Assembly: GCF_024679245.1 (NCBI RefSeq)
Contig: NC_090175.1
Coordinates: 53,333,213-53,397,212 of the forward strand
DNA from: Pseudorasbora parva
Lineage: Eukaryota; Chordata; Actinopteri; Cypriniformes; Gobionidae
Direction: 5' to 3'
Length of the DNA: 64,000 bases
The notes under the pieces are model-generated. The model had not been told where the DNA came from. It searched no databases and worked only from the letters and a program-made list of their open reading frames with translations. Below are positions 13,353 to 27,155 of the stretch, piece by piece. Both the position numbers and the translations under genes were made by a program. Each line of letters begins with the position of its first letter. The stretch's first letter is position 1.

Positions 13353-14065
13353 TTAAAGACATCGAGAACCCTAAACTGTCTGTAGGCCATAATTTCTCTT
13401 GTTCATTTACTAATTTTGTGAACCATCAAGTTTGCAACGGCACTTTTACAGAATGGTATAACTTCAAAAGGAAATTTTAATCAAACAGACTCGAGATCAG
13501 TTAATACTGGGTCATAAGGATCCAACCTGGTCTCATTGGGGGAAAAAAACGTACCTGTGACAAGATGCTTATGAAATGCATACCAATATGTATATCATAG
13601 AAATTGATAGTAAAACAGCAAGCACTTTTAATCATATTCATTTTTGATATCAACATTTAAATTTTTGATATTTTTCATCCTTTTTTTATCCTCTAGGTAA
13701 TTCTTGATATGTTTTGTATCATATAATACAAAAATGGGTAGGTTTAGGGATGGGATGGGGTTACATTTTCAAATGTGTCTCAGTAGATAGCAATATACAT
13801 AGATAGTATCAAGATGGTAAGATAGTATTATAAATACTATAAATAAAATTATGTAAATAAAATTATGCTGGCTGATTAAATTGAAAATCACACTCTAACA
13901 TGTCATAATGCCAAAATCATAACCCAATTTAATTTCAATCATGACGATAATGTAAGAATTTAACTGCTAAGACAAAAGCTGAGATCCAGCGCCCTGCAAT
14001 AAAGCAATAAAACGCTCTAATCTGGAGAGAAGATCTGACAGAAAGAGTGTGACTGCCCTGCTCTT

Positions 14066-14118
14066 CTCTCATCCCCTCTCTCCCTCTCCCCTCTCCCTCT
14101 CCCCTCTCCCTCTCCCTG
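14066..14118. repeat. Pyrimidine-rich CTCTCCC minisatellite
   Basis: Repeated CCCTCTCCCCTCTCC units give a nearly pure pyrimidine strand of about 50 bases. Confidence 0.8.
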
Positions 14119-14946
14119 ATTCAAGTCACAGAATGCAAATCTACTAAAGATGATGTATTTTGTGAATCTATTGTTTTATCCCTTTCATGTTTGGTGTCTT
14201 TTTAAAGGTCTTAGTGCGATGGGTAAATTGGTCTCAGTTTCACTATAGCCACTCGTAGGATGAGAAAGATTGAAACGTTAGAGAATTCTGGGATTTCTCC
14301 TTCTCAGGTCTCCTCAAAGACATCTAAAACCTCTCTCCCGAAACCAGGTGTTGTGTTTGCAAATGTTTACAATCCTTTGTTTTGGTCTGAGTATTTAAGG
14401 AAGGGTAGCAGAGCTGCCATTTGGGACCATTCTGTAGCCAGAGCACTCATGCCATGTTGTGTTCATGTCCTACTGACACTCACACACACACACATATTGT
14501 GTCAGATATCGTGATTCTTTGAAACTATTTTCATATTACTTTGTATATGTTTATGCTGTCAGTTGTGTACCATGGATTCATGTTTAAATATGTTATTTAA
14601 GTTCTGTCTCGCCTACAGAAATGTCAATCTCGATTCATCTCACATCAGTCTGAAATCATTCGTTTTAGTAGTGTCGTAAGAGGAGTTTGTAGGAGTTTCC
14701 GCAAATCTTTCTGTCAGGACGGATTCATACGGAGGACCCACTGGAGCATGGTACTAAGCATGAGGGGCAATCTGATTTCTGACTGTTGATGTTATTAATA
14801 AGTTACAGCTCTCGTGACTATGGTTCAAATTACACTTGTTGTTATGAGTAAGCATGTGCGACTCACTTAAAGTTAAAATAGTTCACTCAGCAATCCTCTA
14901 TAATAACAGAAATGACAAATGTGCGTCCTTGAGGTACTGTAGTTAA

Positions 14947-15345
14947 AGGAAGTGTATGTAAGATTGTGGCCAAAACTGGTACTGCAATCACTTTCCCCTC
15001 TCCCCCTCCCCCTGACTCGAGGTTGCCAGATCGGCTGCAGGATCAGCAGGAACGTTTGTAGCTGCAGCTGTGGTAACTACAGCAGATCTGGCAACCCGGA
15101 TGCCCAAACACTACTGACTTTGTGATTGGTCGATTAGGTGGAAGGCGGAGCTTCAGGCCAAAACACAACATGTCAACATCAACATCAGTTGAGGGCTGAA
15201 ACAACAACTTTTAAATGACAATATCCTGGCCGGACTACTGTTGTCAGTGATATAAGTATTTGAAATTAACATGATTTATTTATGTCTACTGACATATCAG
15301 GGCCATTTATGATTAATTGAAATACAATTCTTACTTACAGTTCCT
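14947..15345. mobile_element. 399-bp TTAA-flanked non-autonomous transposon, copy 1
   Basis: Flanked by TTAA at 14,943-14,946 and 15,346-15,349. The left end AGGAAGTGTATGTAAG and the right end CTTACTTACAGTTCCT form imperfect inverted repeats. The interior contains GACTCGAGGTTGCCAGA, a CTGCAGCTGTGG block and CCAAAACACAACATG. Two further copies lie at 26,743-27,138 (inverted) and 29,416-29,835 (same orientation). It has no coding frame, so it must have been moved by a transposase encoded elsewhere. A TTAA target is typical of the piggyBac and Kolobok superfamilies. Confidence 0.85.
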
Positions 15346-15894
15346 TTAATTAATTAATTTTGCGAGCATTATCCTCTGAGCAACTCGGTGTCCCATGGAG
15401 GAACGAATATTTGAAGAAAAAAGATCCTAAGAGAAATCAACAATCTAAATTAAATCACAACTAAAATGATGATCAGCTGTTAAGTTACAAACGTAACAAA
15501 TTGAACGAAGTCACATAGAATTGGAGTCAGATCAAAATTATTAATGGAGTCAGATTTAAAATTCGATGTGAATAAATGAAGTCAGAAATGCTGAAAAGTT
15601 TTACACGCAGAAGTCCTTCGAGCAGGCCGTTAGATTCCGTTCTTGGGCTAACGGATGGACCTTACAATAACATTCCCGTGCCCAACACGTCTGTGTATGA
15701 CCAACGGCAGATGTTTCTCATTGAAATTAATGGAGCACCTGCGTGTCGATATAGTGAAGCCTGGAGTTACCTTTAGCGTTTTCATGTTTTCATTGTGACA
15801 CAGAAAGCACTTGACCATGCTTCAGATTTCGATGCCTTGGGAGTGAGAACGGGTTGCGGACTCACGTTCATTTGTTCTACCATTATCACTGTCA

Positions 15895-16100
15895 TTCACA
15901 AATCCTCTCCCGTGGCCTCATGGGATAGTGAAATGTCCATCGGATACACACTTCAGAATTTGCCGGAAGTACTATATCATCCGGGTACTTTTTGTCTACT
16001 CTTGTTTGAGTAATGTGAATTCAGGCATGATCCTCTTGTCACATACTGTATTAGCCTACTATATAGTATGGAAGTATGCAATGTCAGATGCAGTCAGTTT
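15895..16100. mobile_element. Small DNA transposon relic (tentative)
   Basis: Contains TCATGGGATAGTGAA, TTTGCCGGAAGTACTATATC and CATCCGGGTACTTTTTG, an arrangement I associate with a common cyprinid repeat. The termini were not resolved. Confidence 0.3.
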
Positions 16101-16439
16101 GATAGGTAAACCAAAGCACTGATTCAAATTAATTAATTAATTTTTGTTTGTTTGTTGTGAAGTAGTGTATAATGCACATTCATCGCTAGTCTCAGTATAA
16201 GGGACTGAGCAAACCATACTGATCTACCTAAAAACTGTGGGGGGGGGGGGGTAGTTAAATATAACATATTTTTGCTACATGTATTTTGTATTTGTGTACT
16301 TACAATATCCCAAATGTTTACAAGAATGTTTAAATCCAGAGAAATAAGCACTTTTAACCAGGGCACCATACCCACGTTTCCCTCGATTTTCAGTTTTATG
16401 AAACCATGGAAAGACCAGAGACACTTTAATATATTAGGT

Positions 16440-16788
16440 GTTTTATTAGACAGGTGAGAAACTGTTTGGAGACATCCATCAACAGAGAATCATTGTTATA
16501 TAACTCAACACAGTTAGTCTTATAGTTTAAATCTTGTATCCTAATATCGATTTATCTTACTGCAGTGTTTCAGAGGTGTCTCATATTCGCCCCCGAGCAA
16601 AAGCACAGAAAAGCATTTTAACATCCGTTTCAACACACTCAAACGTAAAACAGTGCTGTGTTCCCCCATATCATGAGTGGAAGAAGCAGAAGTGCTCATT
16701 TGCGGAAAAATAAAATCAAGCCGTTGTGAAGCTACGCCTTTGTTTTGATTAAGATTTTTCTAGCCGCGAAAAATTACATATTGTGGCT
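16440..16788. mobile_element. Right-end fragment of a TTAA-flanked element
   Basis: The segment ends ATTACATATTGTGGCT directly before TTAA at 16,789-16,792, the same style of terminus as the other TTAA elements here (an AGCC... end in inverse). A matching left end was not found, so the upstream boundary is a guess. Confidence 0.35.
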
Positions 16789-17349
16789 TTAACCTGTTAG
16801 CCTGCTCACCGCTATTGAAAAAATAAAAAATAAAATCCCAAGGAATGGCTTACTCAGACAAAAAAACAATACAGTTCATGAATCCTTTCCACTATAATTT
16901 GTATTCACTAATTATTTCATAATCAGAACTATCTATAATAAGATTTATTAAAAGTTTTTAATTTATTTAAAGTTGGCCTTGTACCAAATCTAGAAATGCA
17001 CTACAGCTAAAGCCACACATATGACCATGATATATTTCAAATTTGAAGAGGATAATTCTAAAACTCAGAATTTTATGAAATGTTTTACAAGATCATGTCA
17101 TGTGATTTTATTTTGAGATTTCTCTAAAATGTTAACTGATGTTTATTGTCATCTCTTCTGAGGTTCCATTCAGTGTATTGCCTCTATTGTTTAGAGGTGC
17201 AAACTGCCCCATTCAGTTTGTCTCCCCAGCACACTTTAATTGTATGGCTTTAATTATTATTGCTTTGTCTGCATTGTAATTACTAATGATTATCTATTAA
17301 TGCGCTTATATTCAAACCTCAGGTCTTTTATCAAACTTTCTTGCAAATA

Positions 17350-17500
<151 letters not shown>

Positions 17501-17785
17501 TTTTTATTTTTTATTTTTTTCAAAAGTCATAAAAATAAAGCATTTGCTCAGTGGCAGGTGCATCTTAGGGCAAGCTTGCATGTTAACTTCTGTCATCTCA
17601 TGTGGCTTCGGGTCAAAAAATCTGACAGAAAATACACAATGATATAAGCTATGTTGAATAGCATGCATTATAAATATAATTTATTATGAAAACACCCAAC
17701 ATGGCATAAAGAACATAGACAAACCATTTATTGTCACGACTGGACTGTGTTTATTGTCTTAAAACATGTCTATCTGCATGTTATA

Positions 17786-18705
17786 GGGTGCGTTCCATTC
17801 GACCGTAAGTGGACTGCGAAGTGGACTCTACTGGGTATTCCACCATCTTAAGTGAAGAAGGGAACATGATCAATACATCACTTCACAGGAAGTGGAGAGT
17901 GAAAATCACCTAACTGTCATTGCACGTCCTATCACCTGTCTGAACTAAAGATGGAGCAGAGCCGAGTTTATAAACAGCTCTGAGATTGAGTAGCTTATGT
18001 ATGCATTGGAATATTCATAGTTATTATACAAACTGGAGTATTTATGAATGGTTATGGGAATAACTGTTACAGTCACATATTTTTTTATGAATATGTAAAA
18101 AAATTAAACATGTTAAGAAGCAGCTGAGGGCTGTCATTTTTTATATTTTACTTTATTTACCTCAGGGATGTTCACTATGCAGCTGCACTTATGAAAGAAA
18201 GTGCACGAGATGAGACCGCTATAAAGACCATTGATTAAGAATGCACATAGTTAACCAAATCAAAATGTATTTTCATAGTGTATGACGGTACAGCTTCAAA
18301 TCTGTTCATAATCAATAGCCTATAGGTATATGTAAACCAATGGACAATATTTTGATTATATCTTTTAGATACATACTGTGTGTTTTGTAAATGTTGGGTG
18401 AATTCAGGTTGATTGGGACACTTTTTGCCACTGAGATGACTTGGAAAACGTATCCTAATCGTCCTGAAATCACCCTATATACTTATAATATGGTTTTAAA
18501 TTTGCAATTAAAGTAAATTACAATATTAATTTATGTTACATCATAATCTGCACAACCCGGTCTTAGCCTTTCTTTATTGTTTTTGCAGGGCGTTCCACAT
18601 GATCGATTATTGTCAGTGAAGTTCACTTCAGCTGATTTTCTGTGCTCAGGGAGTAGGGAGTAGTGAACACTGTATAGGGACCCTGCCGAATGGACAGAAA
18701 CTTCC
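17786..18705. mobile_element. Decayed non-autonomous element with GCGTTCCATTCG-type ends
   Basis: The left part starts GGGTGCGTTCCATTCG with GTGGACTGCGAAGTGG following. The right part, 18,590-18,700, contains GAGTAGGGAGTAGTG and CCTGCCGAATGGAC, an inverse approximation of the left end. The middle is unremarkable AT-rich DNA. It may be one diverged element or two separate relics. Confidence 0.3.
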
Positions 18706-19081
18706 TGGAATGTCACATGGTTTTTCTCTTATTCATCGTTAGTGCCATATATGGACTGAATGTGCACGGGGACATTCACAGCACTGAAAACACAGCAGAT
18801 CAGAATATAGCATTCATAATGATACATCTGCGGAGTTTGAGTAAAGATTGAATAAATAATACTTATCTGCTTAGACAACTGACACAAGATATATGAGAAT
18901 CTATCAAAATTTCTTTTGAACTAAAAGCCCTGAGGGATGTTGTTCTGCCGAGGGTCTTCATGGCGACCACAGAGGAGTTTTTTTTTTATGAACCCGCGCC
19001 CTCTATTTAATATATACTAGTCGTTTCCGGATCACATTTTTTCCCTCTCCTTTGCAATAATTATCTATTTTTACTCAGTGA

Positions 19082-19244
19082 CAGATGTGGTTTAAAATGT
19101 AGTGAAGTACAATACTTCAATCAAAATGTACTTAAGTAAAAGTAAATGTAAAAAAGTAAAACTACTTAAATAAGTGGAAGTACACAGAAAAACTACTCAT
19201 TTACAGTAACACGAGTAAATGTAATTTGTAACTTTCCACCTCTG
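19082..19244. mobile_element. 163-bp MITE with CAGA(T/G)GTGG ends
   Basis: Starts CAGATGTGG and ends CCACCTCTG, so the termini are inverted repeats with one mismatch. The interior is AAGTA-rich (AAGTACAATACTTCAATC, TTAAGTAAAAGTAAATG), as in hAT-type MITEs that begin CAGAGGTGG. The 8-bp flanks do not match, so the target duplication is lost or the ends are misjudged. It lies immediately upstream of the Tc1 relic. Confidence 0.5.
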
Positions 19245-19254
19245 TTTCCTAAGG

Positions 19255-20395
19255 CCCTGTCCCAAATGGCACAAGACACAAAAGGTCATTGCGAATAGAA
19301 GAAAATATGTGGTAGAAAAAAGTGTACAAGCAATAGGATGACAGAACCCTGGAGAGGACTGTGAAACAAAACCCATTCAAAAATGTGGGGGAGATCACAA
19401 AGAGTGGACTGCAGCTGGAGTCAGTGCTTCAAGAACCACTACGCAGAGATGTATGAAAGACATGAGTTACAGCTGTCGCATTCCTTGTGTCAAGCCACTC
19501 TTGAACAACAGATAGCATCAGAAGTGTCTCGCCTGGGCTAAAAACAAAAAGGACTGCTGATTGGTTCAAAGTTATATTCTCTGATGAAAGTAAATTTTGC
19601 ATCTCCTTTGGAAATGGAAGGGTCCCAGAGTCTGGAGGAAGAGAGGAGAGGCATACAATCCACATTGATAGAAGTCCAGTGTAAAGTTTCCACAGTCAGT
19701 GATGGTTTGGGGTGCCATGTCATCTGCTGGTGTTGGTCCACTGTGTTTTCTGAGGTCCAAGGTCAACACAGCCGTATACCAGGATGTTTTAGAGCACTTC
19801 CTGCTTCCTGCTGCTGACCAACTTTATGGATATGCAGATTTTATTTTCCAACAGGATTTGGCACCTGCACATAGTGCCAAAGCAACCAGTACCTGGGTTA
19901 AGGACCATGGTATCTCTGTTCTTAATTGGCCAGCAAACTCGTCTGACCTTAACCCCGTAGAAAATCTATGGGGTGTGTGAAGAGGAAGATGCGATATGCT
20001 AGACCCAACAATGTAGAAGAGCTGAAGGCCACTATCAGAGCAACCTGGGCTCTCATAACACCTGAGCAGAGCCACAGACTGATCGACTCCATGCCACGCC
20101 GCACCGCTGCAGTAATTCAGGCAAAAGGAGACCCAACTAAGGCCAAGCTTTCTAAAAATACTTTCTTTGTATTGTATTTCTTAAGTAATATTCTAATATT
20201 CTGAGATACTGAATTTGTGATTTTCCTTATTTGTCAGTTATAATTATCAACATTAAAATAATAAACATTTGAAATATATCAGTATGTGTGAAATGAATGA
20301 ATATAATATATAAGTTTCACATTTTGATTTGAATTAGTGAAATAAATAAACTTTTTGATGATATTCTAATTATATGACCAGCAGCTGTTTATATT
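19255..20395 (+). pseudogene. Tc1-like transposon, 5'-truncated and frameshifted transposase
   Basis: This is a decayed plus-strand Tc1/mariner element. The catalytic landmarks are present in order: FSDESKF near 19,577-19,598 (first Asp), QQDLAPAHSAK near 19,850-19,885 (second Asp), and NPVENLWG near 19,950-19,978 (Glu), as in the DD34E class. They do not share one frame. An early frame carries the first motif, a later one (19,699-19,980) the second and third, and a further frame continues to about 20,150 with the C-terminal MPRRTAAVIQAKG-like end. The DNA-binding N-terminus and 5' inverted repeat are missing. The 3' end is preserved, through TTTTTGATGATATTCTAA and CCAGCAGCTGT near 20,390. 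No active protein can be made. Confidence 0.9.
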
Positions 20396-20399
20396 TTTG

Positions 20400-21330
20400 G
20401 CAACTTTAAAAACAAAAACGACAACAACAAACAAATGCTGGCTTGTACTGACCTTGGAAGATCCCTTTAATATCATCCCCAAATACAAGCATCATCCTGT
20501 CTTTTCTGGAGAACATTGGGGAAATGTGTATTATTGCTCATCTTGCATTCACTATCACAGTATGAATAGCAATTAAATGTCTGTTGTTACTTTTTAGAGC
20601 AGCTATATTTAAACACATCACATTTTCTCCATAGATGGGCCGACTTTTGTTTACTTGAACTTCATATGATAATGCATACAGTACATGCATTATCCTCAAA
20701 GTAAAGTCATTCAAATATTTGTTATATTGATTGTTTGTTAATTTACTAATTTTCAGACCTTTTTTTTAAATACCCCCCACTCACTCTGGCCTTGTGGCAG
20801 GTACATATTTGCTGACTGTACCAGTTAACTTTAATGCATGTCTCGGAGCTGTTGTGCGCAGCTCTCTGAGGCTTAACTCTCAGTAAATAGCTGAACCCCA
20901 GAAAAACAGAAGCCCGTGTAATGTGCTTTTCCCACCAAATTATACGGGGTGGAAGTGTTTCCAGCCTCCAGACATAATGAAGAATATATCAGGACATGTT
21001 TCAGAGCTGACACGTTCTGCTCAAAAGGGACATGGTTGTCTGTCTCACAACGCCCTCTTCTGGCAAGCATGCACAGGAACGCCACTGCAAAATGGTCTGT
21101 TGATGGTATAATTGAGTTTTTCTATGATTTAAAGCATGGTCAAACCATTCCTGGAGCCTCGCCAACACTGCATTTTGGATGTCTCCTTTATGGCTGAATT
21201 AACTCCTGTTATTAATGACCTGTGTCCAGGGACAACTTTAAAACCCTCAGATTTAAAGAAAAGAGATTTATTAGAGGATAAAACAAGGGTACCGTATATG
21301 GAAAAAGGTATACATATATAGTAATATTGT
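20400..21330. other. Unique sequence, no gene seen
   Basis: Short overlapping frames occur near 20,870-21,320 but show no domain and no matching splice context. No transposon ends were recognised. Confidence 0.45.
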
Positions 21331-21450
21331 GAAATATTATTGCAATTTAAAATAATAGAATTATAAAATAAGTAATTTAAAAAGCTGGATTTTCAGCATC
21401 ATTACTCCAGTCTTCATTGTCACGTAATATTCTGATTTGCTCTTCTACAG
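21330..21450. mobile_element. Interspersed repeat fragment, family of 37,910-38,090
   Basis: Contains AGCATCATTACTCCAGTCTTC, the reverse complement of the GAAGACTGGAGTAATGATGCT stretch at about 38,011-38,031. A third diverged fragment lies at about 26,560-26,710. I recognise it as a common cyprinid repeat of uncertain class. Confidence 0.5.
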
Positions 21451-21636
21451 CATGTCAATATTTGTCAATGTTAATTTCAGCGATGCACTGTGCAAACATG
21501 AACAAACGATGAACAACAGCATTTTTAATAACTAATGTTAACGAAGATTAATAAATACAGTAACAAATGTATTCTCATGATTTTATGTTAGTTAATACAT
21601 TAATTAATGTTGACAAATGACCCCTTATTGTAAAGT

Positions 21637-21638
21637 AT

Positions 21639-21733
<95 letters not shown>

Positions 21734-21734
21734 T
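21637..21734. repeat. (TTTA)n microsatellite
   Basis: About twenty-four perfect TTTA units. Confidence 0.95.
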
Positions 21735-22139
21735 CAGGGCTAGTTCATCACAGTTATTTTGTATTGATTTCAACCTTTAGTGTAAATTTTTGTAAAATAT
21801 CTTACAACAATTAAACACAACAAAAAGGTATTTATTCATTATGTGGCCATATGTGCTTAATATTTGGAAAATCTTTACAATTCATTCAACCCAAAGTGTG
21901 CCAACAAGCCTCACTATAATTCAGTGTGCAATGTCTTTGAAATATATATTTTTTTACATTATTATATTTTATATATCACATACATGAAAACCTCTCTCCG
22001 CACACTATTAATGGTTGAAATTATTTTATAGTCATTACATGCAATATGAAACAAAAACAAGCTTTTCCTCACATTTCTTCCATTGCATCATGACCACTTT
22101 TGACTGAACAGACACAGCTTGGTCTAGTTTACAGAGTCT

Positions 22140-22430
22140 GTTCCGCACCAATTCAAGAGGTCTCCGGGGAAATATGGGACAGACCCTACCGCTTTAGATC
22201 AGTGGACATCATCGGGGCCTGTTCCATGAGCCGGACACCCGAGTGAAATGCTGATGCTTCCCGCGCAGTGGCGCCAAGGACAGGTGTCTGCGCTGCTACT
22301 GACAAGCTCGGTTAGAGAGGAGACTGACATGTGTTACTGAGATTATCTGTGGCTGAGAGTGAGTGCTGATAACAGACAGGAAGTGCAGACTGTCTTCATC
22401 TGACTTTTCAGGAGTAAAATGTGAACGTCT
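22140..22430. promoter_or_regulatory. Candidate regulatory block with CTCF-like and GATA/ETS-like motifs
   Basis: Unique, GC-richer DNA with CCGCGCAGTGGCGCCAAGG at 22,261-22,279, which partly fits the CTCF core. GATTATCTGTGG, GCTGATAACAGACAGG and CAGGAAGTGCAG follow, giving GATA-like and ETS-like cores within 60 bp. There is no coding frame. The motif matches are by eye and each is individually weak. Confidence 0.25.
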
Positions 22431-22540
22431 GAATACCTTTAAAGCTGTGTCAGTCAATGAGATCAACTGAGGAAAATGTGTATGTCTGTATCAGGCATAT
22501 AGACACTTTTGCACTGAGTTAAAAGGCTCCCCATTATGGC

Positions 22541-22629
<89 letters not shown>
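22541..22629. repeat. (TTA)n microsatellite
   Basis: About thirty perfect TTA units. Confidence 0.95.
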
Positions 22630-22630
<1 letters not shown>

Positions 22631-22919
22631 TTGTTATATTAAATTATGGATTTTTTATTTTATTTTTAGTAATTTTGTTTTGTGTTTCTGACATTTGTAT
22701 TAATTTGTAAGGCTATATAGCTTATTTGTATTTCAATCGAAGTACTTCAATTTAAACCTTCAGCATTCTTATCTAATATTACATTATATTTGATCTTTAT
22801 TTCAGTAAAAAATAAAAATAAAAATGATTATAACACATCATGATGTTATCATTGCACAGTAACTTATAACATTTTATTTAAAAAATTTAGAATGGAACAG
22901 GGTTGCCACAAAGCATGAA

Positions 22920-23650
22920 AGGCCACAAGTTATACACCAACCAGACATAACATTACTCCTAATATTGTGTTGGTCCGTGTTTTGCTGGCAAAACAACACT
23001 GACTCGTCGAGGCATGGACTCCACCAGAACCCCTGAATGTGTGCTATGGTATCTGGCACAAGATATTAGCAACATATCCTTTAAATCCTGTAAGTTGTGA
23101 AGTGGGGCCTCAATGGATTGGACTTGTTTTGTTTTTTAGCACATCCCACACATTGGATTGAGATCCGGGGAATTTGTAGGCCAAGTCAACAACTCAAACT
23201 TGTTGCTGTGCTCCTCAAACCATTCCTGAACCATTTTTTGCTTTGTGGCAAAGCACATTTTCCTGCTGGAAGAGCAACAGCCACCAGGGAATAGTGTGTC
23301 CATGAAAGGGTGTATAAGATCTGCAACAATGCCTAGGTAGAACCTAAGGTTTTCCAGCAGAACATTGGCCAAAGCATCATACTTTATTTGTCATATTGCC
23401 TTCTTCCCATGGTGCATCCTGGTGCCGTGTGTTCCTCAGGTAAGTGATGCACACACATCCGGCCATCCACTCCGGCCACCCACTCATCACACCAGGCTAC
23501 CTTCTTCTACTGCTCTGTGGTCCAGTTCTCATTGTTGGTTCTTTTGGCGGTGGACAGGGGTCAGTATGGGGTCAGCATAGCAGGGACTGGGACCCCATAC
23601 ACAACAACATGTGATGCACTGTGTATTCTGACACCTTTCTATCAGAACCA
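22920..23650 (-). pseudogene. Tc1-like transposon fragment, C-terminal transposase half
   Basis: Read on the minus strand, the segment shows a Tc1-like catalytic C-terminal half. ALIHPFMDTLFPGG-type sequence lies near 23,310, CFATKQKMVQEWFEEH near 23,250-23,210, and SPDLNPM near 23,155, where the usual NPIE Glu motif is broken (NPMC). The plus-strand words CATGAAAGGGTGTA, GCCTTCTTCCCATGG and GACACCTTTCTATCAGAACC are those of the same Tc1 family seen in sense orientation at 34,006-34,550. Stops and deletions abound. The copy ends abruptly at AACCAGC near 23,650, where a short TA run and a GC-rich segment begin. Confidence 0.85.
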
Positions 23651-23671
23651 GCATATATATATATATATAAC

Positions 23672-24666
<995 letters not shown>

Positions 24667-25184
24667 CTTGTAGATGACTCATCTAACATTTCGAGGAACA
24701 ATTCACAAAACTGTTCACACATGCATCTGTCACATATTTTGTAGACCAGCATTGAACATTGATTGCCAAGAGGATGTGGAAAACGATTAACTGTTTACTG
24801 AGCTCATTGTTTGGCTGAGATTTCAAGAAAGTCTCTTTTAAAACCACCAGCATGTTTCTCCATCCACAAGGGCAACAAAACATTGGATCGCTGCTACTTC
24901 ATCATGAAAAATGTATGCTGTGCACTTCCTCAGACACACTTTTGGAAAGTTTCATGATGGAAACACTGTTGTTCATAGACAAAGAAAGACTAACGCAGTT
25001 ACTGCATTACATTTTTAAGTACAATCAACTTGGATGCCATTTCAACTTAAAAACAATAGTTGAATCTTGTATAAATTACTTATTTCATATGTCATTGTAT
25101 AAATTATATTTCATTGTATAAATACTTATATCAAAAACTTATTTTGATGAGTTAAAGCAATGTGAAAGCACACAGTATAACTTA

Positions 25185-25328
25185 TTGGATGGATGGATGG
25201 ATGGATGGATGGATGGATGGATGGATGGATGGATGGAAGGAAGGAAGGAAGGAAGGAAGAAGGAAGGAAGGAAGGAAGGAAGGAAGGAAGGAAGGAAGGA
25301 AGGAAGGAAGGAAGGAAGGAAGGAAGGA

Positions 25329-25408
<80 letters not shown>

Positions 25409-25410
25409 AA
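25185..25410. repeat. Compound (GGAT)n(GGAA)n(GAAA)n tract
   Basis: About thirteen GGAT units, then about twenty-three GGAA units (with one AGA interruption near 25,260), then about twenty-one GAAA units. From 25,236 onward the plus strand is purely purine for about 175 bases. Long frames on both strands (WMDG, KEGR, SFFL repeats) are artefacts. Confidence 0.97.
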
Positions 25411-25511
25411 AATATACTATTGAGTATGTGTTATTTTTACTTGTACAGAATATTGGGAGTAAGAGCAATGTATGAGCAATAAAAATGTATTCAGTCAGTC
25501 ACAAACAGGAT

Positions 25512-25655
<144 letters not shown>

Positions 25656-25706
25656 TCTTCAGAGAATCTGGTGCCGGGGCTGTGAATTGACAAGGGGCCA
25701 AAAACA

Positions 25707-25884
<178 letters not shown>

Positions 25885-26559
25885 TCTGCTAATTCCCCTC
25901 CCCACCTCTTTTCTTGCTTCCTTTCTTTCTCTCATCTCTCCAGACTCAAGGACCACTGTAGCAGGTGCACACATCCATTAGCAATTACCTTTATCCCTTG
26001 CTCTATGACTTCGGGAGCCTTTCCCTGGATAGCCTTACTAGTGCACAGAATGCTAATGTTTTGGCCCCTGGGCAGAGGCCAGAACTTCCCCTTTCACACC
26101 AAATCCCCCAATACATGACCAAGCTACTGGAACACGGGCACCAGCCGCAGCGTTTATCCCCCAGCCTAAACGATCTCAGGTGGGACTTCCAATGAAACAA
26201 TTACAGCGTTTTATCTCCAGTTTAGTTCTGCTGAAAAGGGAGGTCAAAGACAATGTTGACTTGAGGCAGACTTCAGTGCAAGAGGAAGGTAATCATCTAA
26301 CGTTTTGATCTCCAGCAGAAAGCTGCCACCTGGAGTGTGTTTGCTGCCATGAGACGCGGAGGTTTAGCAAAGCTGGTTTTCTAAGGGGTTTGTTTTTCTA
26401 TGAATTTACACTGATTCTATAGATACATTCCAAAAGATTTCACAGCAATTATTTTTGAAAATGGAAACATGTATTCTCCACAAATTGCGTTTCCCATCAA
26501 AAATACACTGAAAATGGACTAAAAGAAGTATATTTAGATATATGAAATAATATTGCTAC

Positions 26560-26712
26560 TTTCAGTATTATTAATCCAATCTTATCATTTTTAATATCCT
26601 GATTAGTTGCTCATGAAATATTTCTTATTATTATCAATGTTGAAAACAATTATGCTGCTTAATATGGTTGTGGAAACATTTCTTTCCAGGATTCCTTAGA
26701 AAATAGAAAGAA
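26560..26712. mobile_element. Interspersed repeat fragment, family of 37,910-38,090
   Basis: Contains TTATTATCAATGTTGAAAAC, GCTGCTTAATATGG and TTTCCAGGATTCCTT, parts of the same repeat family as 21,330-21,450. Orientation is the same as that copy and opposite to the 37.9-kb copy. Confidence 0.4.
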
Positions 26713-26742
26713 CAGCATGTATTTGAATACCCCATTAGTTAA

Positions 26743-27138
26743 AGGAACTGTATGTAAGAAAGTATTTCAATTAATCATAAATGGCCCTGATATGTCAGTA
26801 GACATAAATAAATCATGTTAATTTCAAATACTCATATCACTGATAACAGTAGTCCAGCCAGGCTATTGTCATATAAAGTTGTTGTTGCAGCCCTCAACTG
26901 ATGTTGATGTTGACATGTTGTGTTTTGGCCTGAAGCTCCGCCCTCCATCTATTGACCAATCACGAAGTCAGTAGTGTTTCAGCATTTGGGTTGCCAGATC
27001 TGCTCTAGTTGCCACAGCTGCAGCTACAAACGTTCCTGCTGATCCTGCAGCCAATCTGGCAACCTCGAGTCAGGGGGAGGGGGAGAGGGGAAAGTGATTG
27101 CAGTACCAGTTTTGGCCACAATCATACATACTCTTCCT
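26743..27138. mobile_element. 396-bp TTAA-flanked non-autonomous transposon, copy 2 (inverted)
   Basis: Flanked by TTAA at 26,739-26,742 and 27,139-27,142. Ends are AGGAACTGTATGTAAG and, read inward from the other side, AGGAAGAGTATGTATG. The interior is the reverse complement of 14,947-15,345, with the same CTCGAGTCAGGGGGAG and CTGCAGCTACAAACG blocks. It is intact in structure and has no coding frame. Confidence 0.88.
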
Positions 27139-27155
27139 TTAACAGTTAATGTTAA

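Noticed and set aside
25139..25482. Arg/Lys/Glu/Gly-rich or Phe/Leu/Ser-rich frames of 96-109 codons
   Set aside because: Direct translation of GGAT, GGAA and GAAA microsatellites.
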